Assembly (NCBI GenBank): GCA_029932035.1
Contig: JAOZQV010000283.1
Span: 1-5,114 of the forward strand
Direction: 5' to 3'
DNA: 5,114 nucleotides
From: Deltaproteobacteria bacterium
GTDB taxonomy: Bacteria > Desulfobacterota > DSM-4660 > Desulfatiglandales > Desulfatiglandaceae
The notes under the pieces were generated by a model. It searched no databases and was not told where the DNA came from. It saw only the letters and a program-made list of their open reading frames with translations. Both the position numbers and the translations under genes were made by a program. Of this stretch, positions 1-4,900 are shown one piece after another (within the stretch, counting starts at the first letter, position 1; every line of letters starts with the position of its first letter).

Positions 1-2
1 AA

Positions 3-989
3 TCAAAGCCTGCCAGACATGATGCCGGACTCATTGGGACCTGTAAACGGTAACCTTTTGACATTTGTCAGCCCCGCCTCGCTCATCATCTCTTTGATCT
101 GGTTCCCTGTGTAAGATCGGCCCTTATCGGTGTTAATCAGCATATTTAAAGAAAAAATGGCCGGGAAGAGCGGACCATCGGAAGTGTCATTCAGGATGAA
201 ATCGTGGATCAACATCAGGCCTCCCTGGTCCAAAGCGGAAACCGCCTTCTTAATGATCATCCGGCACCCATCAGGTCCTTCGCCATGAAGGACGTGGGAT
301 AGCCATGCCACATCATAGGCGCCTTGGATATCATCCTCTAAGTAATTGCATGGAACAAAATCGATCCTGTCTGACAGGCCGAATCGCGAAATAGTTTTTT
401 CAGCAAATGGCCTGGTGGTTGTAAGATCCGCTATGGTCGCTTTCAGGTTGGGATTTGCGAGACAGAAATGAATGGCATAAGCGCCTGGGCCGCCGCCTAA
501 ATCCAGGAGGTGTTGCCTTCCGCCCAGGTCAATTTGACCTGCCAGACCAGGTGCAATGCCCATGGCCATATTAAACATCCCCATGAGGAAGCTCTCCCGC
601 TCTTCCTCATCCAAAGCCCCCCTCTTACGTACAGGCTCGCCAGTCCTTACTGCCTGATATAAATGCGACCACGCCTCAACCAAGTGATGGTGATGCATTA
701 TCATGTAACCGATATATTCCGGTGAGCCTTTGACAAGAAGCGATTTGCTCGTTGCACTGTTGGAATATCGGGACCTGGTTTTGACAATGAGTCCCATGGC
801 CACAAGGGCATCCAGAAGTACCGCAACACCTCTCACATCATACCCGAGGCCTCCGGCAATATCTTCGGCCGTATTATCTCCGGTCTCAATCCTCGAAAAA
901 AGATCCAGCTTAACACCCGCATGTAAGGTGCAGGCATGCCAGTAGCTTCCTGAGATCTCCAAGAGTTTGCCAGCATTCCAGTCTGTCAT
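3..989 (-). CDS. SAM-dependent O-methyltransferase with N-terminal dimerisation domain (Methyltransf_2-like)
   Basis: This is a complete 328-residue protein, a usual length for class I small-molecule O-methyltransferases of the acetylserotonin/CrtF type, which transfer methyl from S-adenosylmethionine to a hydroxyl group in the cytoplasm. Residues about 10-85 look like the winged-helix dimerisation domain. The Rossmann domain carries the SAM glycine loop LLDLGGGPGAY at 161-171 and the acidic residue D188 after the second strand. VAWLSHVLHGEGPDGC at 227-242 is where the family usually has LHDW and its catalytic His; H235 is the likely equivalent, with HGEG replacing HDW. IHDFILND at 261-268 matches the family's usual late motif. 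The start is supported by AGGGG about 8 bases upstream, inside the end of the preceding small gene, whose stop lies 5 bases before this ATG; translational coupling is likely. The family call is firm, but the substrate is unknown. A natural HHHH run sits at 99-102. Confidence 0.9.
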   Translation of the reverse strand: MTDWNAGKLLEISGSYWHACTLHAGVKLDLFSRIETGDNTAEDIAGGLGYDVRGVAVLLDALVAMGLIVKTRSRYSNSATSKSLLVKGSPEYIGYMIMHHHHLVEAWSHLYQAVRTGEPVRKRGALDEEERESFLMGMFNMAMGIAPGLAGQIDLGGRQHLLDLGGGPGAYAIHFCLANPNLKATIADLTTTRPFAEKTISRFGLSDRIDFVPCNYLEDDIQGAYDVAWLSHVLHGEGPDGCRMIIKKAVSALDQGGLMLIHDFILNDTSDGPLFPAIFSLNMLINTDKGRSYTGNQIKEMMSEAGLTNVKRLPFTGPNESGIMSGRL

Positions 990-994
990 CCCTA

Positions 995-1132
995 TTACCC
1001 CTGGTCCACCTTGCCTCTTACACAGGCCACCAATGTCTCGAGTTCTTTCTCTTCAAGCTTTCTCAAAAAATCGAGTGTTGCATCTGTTTCCAACACCTTT
1101 TGAATGATTTTTATCAGTTCAGTTTTTTTCAT
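995..1132 (-). CDS. Small 45-residue charged, helical protein of unknown function, coupled to the methyltransferase
   Basis: The frame opens with ATG AAA AAA ACT and ends at TAA, 5 bases before the methyltransferase ATG. The 45-residue product is rich in Lys, Glu and Leu, with a predicted amphipathic helix through LDFLRKLEEKELETLVACVR (residues 20-39) and one Cys at position 37. I see no signal peptide, membrane segment or metal-binding motif. The tight spacing, the position of the next gene's ribosome binding site inside this frame, and the helix-like periodicity all argue that it is translated. A modest GAGAG site lies 10 bases upstream of the ATG. I do not recognise a family. A partner or stability factor for the methyltransferase is possible, but only inferred from position. 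The main alternative is a leader peptide whose translation delivers ribosomes to the downstream gene. Confidence 0.6.
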   Translation of the reverse strand: MKKTELIKIIQKVLETDATLDFLRKLEEKELETLVACVRGKVDQG

Positions 1133-1239
1133 GACGATAAATCTCTCAAGATCCAATTCTTTATAATTCTATCATTCCCGAAAACACAACCCATACCGCC
1201 AATAATAACGGCTTTCTTAGCCCAAAAGAAGCGGTTCAT
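1129..1239 (-). CDS. Doubtful 36-codon frame overlapping the 45-residue small gene by ATGA
   Basis: An open frame from ATG at 1239 encodes 36 residues with a short hydrophobic stretch (AVIIGGMGCVFG, residues 10-21) flanked by basic residues. Its TGA overlaps the next ATG as ATGA, the arrangement typical of coupled operon genes. It begins 48 bases after the stop of the DUF362 gene. Against it: the ribosome binding site is poor (an AGG only three bases from the ATG, and a GGAAGA about 11 bases away), the frame is very short, and the sequence is AT-rich enough to be open by chance. I do not recognise the product. It explains an otherwise empty 155-base gap inside a presumed operon, which is the main reason to record it. 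Confidence 0.25.
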   Translation of the reverse strand: MNRFFWAKKAVIIGGMGCVFGNDRIIKNWILRDLSS

Positions 1240-1287
1240 CAACCTAAAGGTCTTCCACAGCAACGTCAAGAGTAGAGGGTTTTAAGC

Positions 1288-2397
1288 TCAAATCTTGACA
1301 AGCTCATATTTGCGGCAACCTATTCCTATCTGTTCAGCATGATCCAACTGGATGCTCCAGTCTGTCTTCGGATAAACGCCCCTGAACTTATCCTCTCCCG
1401 GTCCCGTGCATTTTGTGAGGCACGACCCTGAAGTCGCGGTCTGTTGATTCACAAGATCCACCGAGGCCTGGTCAATGGCCACGGGATCTTTGGATGCCAC
1501 AATCCCGATATTAGAGACAATAGGGGCATCGCTATAACCGTAACAATCGCAGGCCGGGGTAATGTCGGTCAGGAAGTTCAGAAAAAAGGCCTTGCCTTTT
1601 TTTCCTTTCAAAACCGCCAAGGTATATTCCGCCATCTTCTTCTGAAACAGGGGAATATCAGCATTCCATTGGACATCTATGGCGCTGTTCGGACAGATCA
1701 GTATGCATTCGCCGCAACCTACGCATTTTTTCTGATCGATATTTGCCTTGTCTTCTTTGAGAGATATTGCCTCGTGTGCGCAGTGCTGAACACAATCCCC
1801 GCAGCCTACGCACTTTTTCTTTTTGACCTTGGGAGAGAGATCAGAGTGTTGTTCAAGCTTCCCTTTCCTCGCTGCGCACCCCATCCCGACATTTTTGATC
1901 GTCCCGCCAAAACCTGAAAGCTCGTGTCCCTTAAAATGGGCCACGCTGACCAAAACATCTGATTCAACAATATCTTTCCCAATGTACGCGCTCTTTATAA
2001 TTTCTTGATCAATCCTGATCTTTGAAAAGGAAGCCCCCCGGATGCCGTCAGCAATAATAATCGGCGCGTTTACAACCGAGTAGGCAAACCCATTTTCAAT
2101 GGCAGTCTTGAGGTGGTCCACACTGTCTCCCCTTGATCCTACATAGAGCGTGTTTGCATCGGTCAGAAAGGGAGAGGCTCCTAACTCGTTGATCTGCTCT
2201 ACAATTGCCCGGATAAGGAGTGGTCGTAGAAAGGCGGTATTACCCTTTTCCCCAAAGTGCAGTTTGATCGCCGCCAGGTTCCGGGGAGCAATGACATCGT
2301 TTATCCCCGCACTTTGCATAAGTCTCTTCAATTTGGACGGAAGGTTCTCTTTTATAGAGGTTCTGAGATCTGAGAAATACACCTTGCTGATGGCCAT
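1288..2397 (-). CDS. DUF362 domain protein with two [4Fe-4S] ferredoxin clusters
   Basis: This is a complete 369-residue protein with no signal peptide or membrane segment, so probably cytoplasmic. The N-terminal half (about 1-185) is DUF362-like: AAIKLHFGEKGNTAFLRP at 42-59, then VSVAHFKGHELSGFGGTIKN at 150-169 and GMGCAARKGK at 171-180. A bacterial ferredoxin module is inserted after it, with cluster ligands C196/C199/C202/C206 and C225/C228/C231/C235, both in CxxCxxCxxxC spacing and giving two low-potential [4Fe-4S] centres. The C-terminal part returns to the DUF362 fold (IGIVASKDPVAIDQASVDLV, 297-316). Further Cys residues at 174, 283, 285, 326, 330 and 361 are not explained by the two clusters. 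The start is well fixed: AAAGGAG lies 7 bases upstream of ATG. The family is common in anaerobes and is thought to take part in electron transfer, but its reaction is not established. It leads the presumed operon ending in the methyltransferase. Confidence 0.9.
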   Translation of the reverse strand: MAISKVYFSDLRTSIKENLPSKLKRLMQSAGINDVIAPRNLAAIKLHFGEKGNTAFLRPLLIRAIVEQINELGASPFLTDANTLYVGSRGDSVDHLKTAIENGFAYSVVNAPIIIADGIRGASFSKIRIDQEIIKSAYIGKDIVESDVLVSVAHFKGHELSGFGGTIKNVGMGCAARKGKLEQHSDLSPKVKKKKCVGCGDCVQHCAHEAISLKEDKANIDQKKCVGCGECILICPNSAIDVQWNADIPLFQKKMAEYTLAVLKGKKGKAFFLNFLTDITPACDCYGYSDAPIVSNIGIVASKDPVAIDQASVDLVNQQTATSGSCLTKCTGPGEDKFRGVYPKTDWSIQLDHAEQIGIGCRKYELVKI

Positions 2398-2421
2398 CTA
2401 AATACTCCTTTCTATTGCAAA

Positions 2422-2427
2422 AATATA
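2422..2427 (-). promoter_or_regulatory. Possible -10 element for the DUF362 operon
   Basis: TATATT on the minus strand matches the -10 consensus at 5 of 6 bases. It would give a leader of about 18 bases before the DUF362 ATG, still including the AAAGGAG site. No convincing -35 lies 16-18 bases upstream (the bases there read AAACCT), so the promoter would be weak or activator-dependent. The inverted repeat at 2435-2476 covers exactly the place where the -35 should be, so that repeat could be an operator. Confidence 0.3.
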
Positions 2428-2434
2428 GATTTGT

Positions 2435-2476
2435 AACCGTTTACAGGTTTCCCGCTGCAAGCGGGATTCAACGGTT
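2435..2476. repeat. Nested inverted repeat (extragenic palindrome) upstream of the DUF362 gene
   Basis: The outer arms AACCGTT (2435-2441) and AACGGTT (2470-2476) are perfect complements. They enclose an inner stem CCCGCT (2451-2456) / AGCGGG (2460-2465) with a 3-base loop. Neither side has a run of Ts directly after it, so it is not a standard intrinsic terminator. It shares GGTTYCCCGCT with the element at 2592-2660, which suggests two diverged copies of one intergenic repeat. It may be a REP-like element, a transcript 3' end stabiliser for the antiporter, or an operator. Confidence 0.6.
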
Positions 2477-2527
2477 TAGGTCTCCACATATCTCTGAAGG
2501 CATGGCATCTCGGACAATGATTTCGGG

Positions 2528-2544
2528 CCCCTTGCTGGAAGGGG
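2528..2544. repeat. Short perfect hairpin CCCCTT-GCTGG-AAGGGG
   Basis: A perfect 6-bp inverted repeat with a 5-base loop sits alone in the spacer. No T-tract follows on either strand, so a terminator role is not supported. It could help end or stabilise the antiporter transcript arriving from higher coordinates, but nothing more can be said. Confidence 0.4.
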
Positions 2545-2591
2545 ATGTTACAATAGTATAGGAAAAGGCTGAAATATGAAAGGAAAAATGG

Positions 2592-2660
2592 TTGTAGCCG
2601 TTCACGGGTTCACAGGTCCAGAGGTTCCCCGCTTAAAAACGGGATCTTCGACAAGGTTCC
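2592..2660. repeat. Degenerate octad repeats with a short CCCG/CGGG hairpin, related to the 2435-2476 repeat
   Basis: Positions 2598-2629 divide into four related 8-base units: CCGTTCAC, GGGTTCAC, AGGTCCAG, AGGTTCCC. The element opens with TTGTAGCCGTTCAC, close to TTGTAACCGTTTAC at 2431-2444. It also contains GGTTCCCCGCT (2623-2633), which differs by one base from GGTTTCCCGCT at 2446-2456. The stem CCCG (2628-2631) / CGGG (2640-2643) occupies the same relative place as the hairpin of the first element. I take the two as diverged copies of one intergenic repeat family. Confidence 0.5.
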
Positions 2661-2703
2661 ATTCTCGTCCCCGGAGTGCCTTTGGGATACGGATATTTCC
2701 CGT

Positions 2704-2731
2704 GAAACTGGAAACTGGAAATTTGAAATTT
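2704..2731. repeat. Heptad tandem repeat, four units
   Basis: Four consecutive 7-base units, GAAACTG twice then GAAATTT twice, run without interruption, and a fifth degenerate unit starting GAGG follows. The pairwise identical units suggest recent duplication by slippage. It lies between the antiporter stop at 2792 and the octad repeats and is not in any credible gene. Confidence 0.8.
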
Positions 2732-2791
2732 GAGGACGAAGGATTTGATATGTCCGATCCAATTTCTAACTTCAAATATCTTTGGACAGCA

Positions 2792-4276
2792 TCACCAGTC
2801 GTAAAGTATCTCCCAGTGATTGTCAAAGGGAGTATCCATTTGGCTGTAGCGGCAGGTGAGGGTCTTTCCCGTGCCGGGCCCATTGGTCGTCTCTTCCTTC
2901 CAGTACCGGAGGGAGATGGCGGGCAGGGGCCGAGGATGCACATTCTCTTCTCCGGCCTTTGGCGGGGCTTCGATCCAAGTCTCCTTCTCTTCGATAACCT
3001 TCCAGACTGTATCAAAATCCTTGTTTCGAAGACTCTCTCCCACCCTTGGCAGCCCCAGCCGCTTCCTCAGTTCGTTGAACAGGTAGGAGGATTGTTCTTC
3101 CCTGTCCAGGATACGATCTCCCAGGATCATGATACCAATAGCCCCAACGGGCGCCGTTAATAGAATGGAGAGCACCGCCACGGCCAGGATAACCTCACCG
3201 GAGGCCACTCCCGCGGCCAGGGGCACGGCGCCAATGGCGGCCTGAACCGTCGCCTTGGGGATATAGGCCACGACGCAGAAAAGCTTTTCCTTCCATGTCA
3301 GGTTTGTGCCAAAGAGGGAGATGTAGGTCCCGACGCTTCTGAACAGGAGACCCACCGTAATAACGGCGATGCCCGCAAGCCCGGCCTTCCATGCCACCTG
3401 GATATTAACCTGAGCGCCCACAAGCACAAAAAGAAGGAGTTCCGCAAACATCCAGAGCTTCTTCAGTTTCTGTGAGATAATGTGAGCAATGGGCTCTGAT
3501 TTTTCCAGGATCACGAAACCGACAGCCATGACACCGAGGAGACTCGCAACCGGTACCCATGGTTCCAAAGCCCCCTCCAGCCAGGTCAGAAAAATCGCGA
3601 TTCCCATGACTACGATGGTCCGTTTGGGCGGGCGCCAGTCGTATTTGGTGAACAGGCGATAGAGAATGTACCCGGGGATCAGACCGGCTATAATTCCAAG
3701 CACAATACTGAGAGGGATTTCGGCGAGTCTGGCCCAGAGGTTTACCTCCCCTCCCCCGTACATACCCAAAAAGACCGTAAAGAGGACAATAACGAAGACA
3801 TCATCCACGGATGAAGCCCCAAGGATGAGGGTGGGGATGCCTTTTTTTGTGCCGCGGCCCCGGTCCATGAAATCGATCATGAGGGGTACCACCACTGCCG
3901 GAGAAACGGCTCCGAGAATGGCGCCCAGGATGGCTGCCTCCAGATAGGTCATTCCCAAGAGACGGGGAGCCACCAGCGTAACGCCTACAATCTCGAAGAC
4001 CGCCGGTACCGCGCTCATGGTTATGGCGGCCCTTCCCACCCGGTTGAGGGTGTCCCGACGCAGTTCAAAGCCAGCCCTGAGAAGGATAACGATGAGGGCG
4101 ATCTTGCGGAAGTCCCCGGACACGGCCATCATCTCCGGGGCCATGAGATTCAGGACATAGGGGCCGATGAAAACCCCCACGAGCAGCATTCCCACAAGTC
4201 CCGGAAGTTTAAACCGGCGAAACAGGTAGTCCCCGGACAACCCTAAGAGAATAATCAATGCTATGCTCATAGCCAT
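2792..4276 (-). CDS. Cation:proton antiporter (Na+/H+ exchanger family) under fluoride riboswitch control
   Basis: This is a 494-residue inner-membrane antiporter of the CPA superfamily (Na_H_Exchanger fold), exchanging a monovalent cation, or possibly exporting fluoride-linked charge, against protons. About 12 hydrophobic segments span residues 3-385. Typical features are LVGMLLVGVFIGPYVL (27-42), the unwound-helix motif GAVSPAVVVP (122-131), the acidic ion-site pair D158-D159 in GASSVDDVFVI, AELLLFVLVGAQVN (278-291), and the basic residue K341 in IPKATVQAAIGA. A hydrophilic tail of about 100 residues (392-494) ends in an aromatic stretch DNHWEILYDW and is probably cytoplasmic; I do not recognise it as a domain. 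I chose ATG at 4276 because GGAGG lies 7 bases upstream. An in-frame ATG at 4348 lies inside the upstream terminator and has no ribosome site. The riboswitch upstream ties this protein to fluoride resistance; the transported ion cannot be read from sequence. Confidence 0.92.
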   Translation of the reverse strand: MAMSIALIILLGLSGDYLFRRFKLPGLVGMLLVGVFIGPYVLNLMAPEMMAVSGDFRKIALIVILLRAGFELRRDTLNRVGRAAITMSAVPAVFEIVGVTLVAPRLLGMTYLEAAILGAILGAVSPAVVVPLMIDFMDRGRGTKKGIPTLILGASSVDDVFVIVLFTVFLGMYGGGEVNLWARLAEIPLSIVLGIIAGLIPGYILYRLFTKYDWRPPKRTIVVMGIAIFLTWLEGALEPWVPVASLLGVMAVGFVILEKSEPIAHIISQKLKKLWMFAELLLFVLVGAQVNIQVAWKAGLAGIAVITVGLLFRSVGTYISLFGTNLTWKEKLFCVVAYIPKATVQAAIGAVPLAAGVASGEVILAVAVLSILLTAPVGAIGIMILGDRILDREEQSSYLFNELRKRLGLPRVGESLRNKDFDTVWKVIEEKETWIEAPPKAGEENVHPRPLPAISLRYWKEETTNGPGTGKTLTCRYSQMDTPFDNHWEILYDW

Positions 4277-4290
4277 AGAAACGCCTCCGA

Positions 4291-4333
4291 TAAAATAAAA
4301 TGCCCTGCCGGGTGGCGACCATGCAGGGCATTT
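4291..4333 (-). terminator. Strong stem-loop between riboswitch and start codon, possible second terminator
   Basis: A perfect 11-bp inverted repeat, AAATGCCCTGC (4298-4308) and GCAGGGCATTT (4323-4333), encloses a 14-base loop. On the minus strand the stem is followed by TATTTTA, so with the stem's own Ts the tail reads UUUUAUUUUA. This resembles an intrinsic terminator with an interrupted U-tract. The GGAGG ribosome site follows two bases later. It may be a back-up terminator or a leader structure affecting translation or RNA stability. Confidence 0.5.
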
Positions 4334-4337
4334 AGAC

Positions 4338-4365
4338 AAAAAACCCACCCGGAAATTCAGGTGGG
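4338..4365 (-). terminator. Intrinsic terminator of the fluoride riboswitch expression platform
   Basis: In the minus-strand RNA, CCCACC (4360-4365) pairs with GGUGGG (4344-4349) over a 10-base loop, and six Us follow directly at 4338-4343. This is a standard Rho-independent terminator placed between the aptamer and the antiporter start. Its 5' arm directly abuts and partly overlaps CCUACCCC (4363-4370), which can instead pair with GGGGUAGG (4381-4388), so terminator and antiterminator exclude each other. Confidence 0.88.
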
Positions 4366-4388
4366 GTAGGCATTATCGCTCCTACCCC
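4363..4388 (-). promoter_or_regulatory. Antiterminator hairpin of the expression platform
   Basis: GGGGUAGG (4381-4388) and CCUACCCC (4363-4370) form a perfect 8-bp stem with a 10-base loop in the minus-strand RNA. It takes bases needed by the terminator's 5' arm. Its own 5' arm region, GGUAGGAG (4379-4386), can also pair with CUUCUACC (4402-4409) at the aptamer's 3' end, 7 Watson-Crick pairs plus one G-U. These alternatives give a complete ON-switch circuit. Confidence 0.75.
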
Positions 4389-4401
4389 GATACATTATTG
4401 A

Positions 4402-4456
4402 GGTAGAAGTCATCATCCCTTCAAGAAGGGCGGTTCACGGCAGACTTCATTGCCGA
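4402..4456 (-). promoter_or_regulatory. Fluoride riboswitch aptamer (crcB motif)
   Basis: The minus-strand RNA has all parts of the crcB/fluoride aptamer. P1 is CGGCA (4451-4455) with UGCCG (4438-4442), closing the loop AUGAAGUC (4443-4450). Then comes the conserved AACCGCC (4435-4429). P2 is CCCUUC (4425-4430) with GAAGGG (4417-4422). The closing conserved stretch is UGAUGACUUCUAC, whose GACUUC (4406-4411) pairs perfectly with loop bases GAAGUC (4443-4448) to form the pseudoknot. The size, the order of elements, and the invariant AUG, AAC-GC and UGAUG...CUAC bases match the known family (Rfam crcB RNA), in which Mg2+ ions hold one fluoride ion. Fluoride riboswitches are known upstream of Na+/H+ antiporter genes, as here. 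Confidence 0.93.
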
Positions 4457-4471
4457 ATCGATTATTTGGTT

Positions 4472-4500
4472 TCTTTACATCACGGGGGATTTCCCGTCAA
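4472..4500 (-). promoter_or_regulatory. Sigma-70-like promoter of the riboswitch-antiporter unit
   Basis: On the minus strand TTGACG (4495-4500, 5 of 6 consensus bases) is followed after exactly 17 bases by TAAAGA (4472-4477, 3 of 6). Transcription would start near 4465, about 10 bases before P1 of the aptamer, which is the usual geometry for a riboswitch leader. The -10 is weak, so the exact hexamer is uncertain. Confidence 0.6.
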
Positions 4501-4900
4501 GCGGTTTTTCCTTAGAAATATTTCCTCCGTCGCAGGATTTTCCGGTTTCGTTCCCATATTCTGGCCCAGGCGCCATCATAACCACTCAGATTTCGATATC
4601 CCGGAAGAAGCGTAGCAAAATAGTCAGCCGTCCCAAAACAGTCGGTCACGCAAGTACGGGTCAGATGCTTGTCGGACGTCAAGCCGTTGCAACCAAGATT
4701 TCTAAACTGTTCGGTCAGATGGCAGGGTTTATGAATCAGGTTTCGAGTATCAGACGGCTGAAGTCTGACTTCCAAATAGACGGATTGCCTCCCGTAACCA
4801 CAGGCTCTCCTTCAGGGTCTGAAAATGAAGCTGAGAGGTTCCAAAGGTTCTATTCAGGAACACAGTGAGCCTAAACGAGGAAAACGCCAGAAGGGATGAT
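4501..4900. other. 400-base stretch without a supportable gene
   Basis: Between the upstream partial gene's stop and the antiporter promoter, two frames in the same codon register are open on opposite strands. One is minus-strand, about 87 codons from a TTG at 4775 to TAA at 4512. The other is plus-strand, open from at least 4458 to 4868. Neither product shows a domain, a convincing start or a ribosome site. Short inverted repeats are present: GAAGTC-T-GACTTC (4760-4772), TTCAG-GGT-CTGAA (4811-4823) and GTTCC/GGAAC (4838-4842, 4857-4861). The stretch could be a decayed gene or mobile remnant, or a structured RNA; I cannot decide. Confidence 0.4.

Larger units (their letters stand above)
2398..2791. 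other. 394-base gene-free spacer rich in repeats
   Basis: This spacer separates the antiporter stop from the DUF362 ATG. Besides the repeats and the possible -10 element listed separately, I see no gene. A plus-strand frame from 2576 crosses the octad and heptad repeats and then runs antisense into the antiporter, so I do not accept it. No clear intrinsic terminator for the antiporter was found; its transcript may end by Rho or at one of the imperfect hairpins. Confidence 0.6.

Noticed and set aside
39..51. 13-base match (inverted) between the methyltransferase 3' end and the repeat at 2436-2448
   Set aside because: The copy at 39-51 encodes ordinary methyltransferase residues and lacks the flanking hairpin. 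A single 13-base match is weak evidence for a shared element.
672..703. Four consecutive His codons in the methyltransferase considered as a tag or metal site
   Set aside because: The run is embedded in a natural helix-like segment and no other metal ligands are arranged around it.
1100..1285. Plus-strand 61-codon frame
   Set aside because: Low-complexity Phe/Lys-rich product with no ribosome site. It opposes the coupled small genes on the minus strand.
1444..1917. Plus-strand 157-codon frame
   Set aside because: It is fully antisense to the DUF362 gene, which has clear ferredoxin motifs in the other frame.
2521..2660. Hairpins considered as the antiporter's transcription terminator
   Set aside because: None of the stems is followed by a T-tract on the minus strand, so a standard intrinsic terminator is not supported.
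2576..3160. Plus-strand 194-codon open frame with an AAAGGAAAA-like upstream site
   Set aside because: Its first third is made of intergenic octad and heptad repeats and the rest runs antisense to the antiporter. The product has no recognisable domain.
4512..4775. Minus-strand 87-codon frame starting at TTG
   Set aside because: No domain, rare start codon, no convincing ribosome site, and an equally open frame on the other strand. It is recorded only as part of the unexplained stretch.
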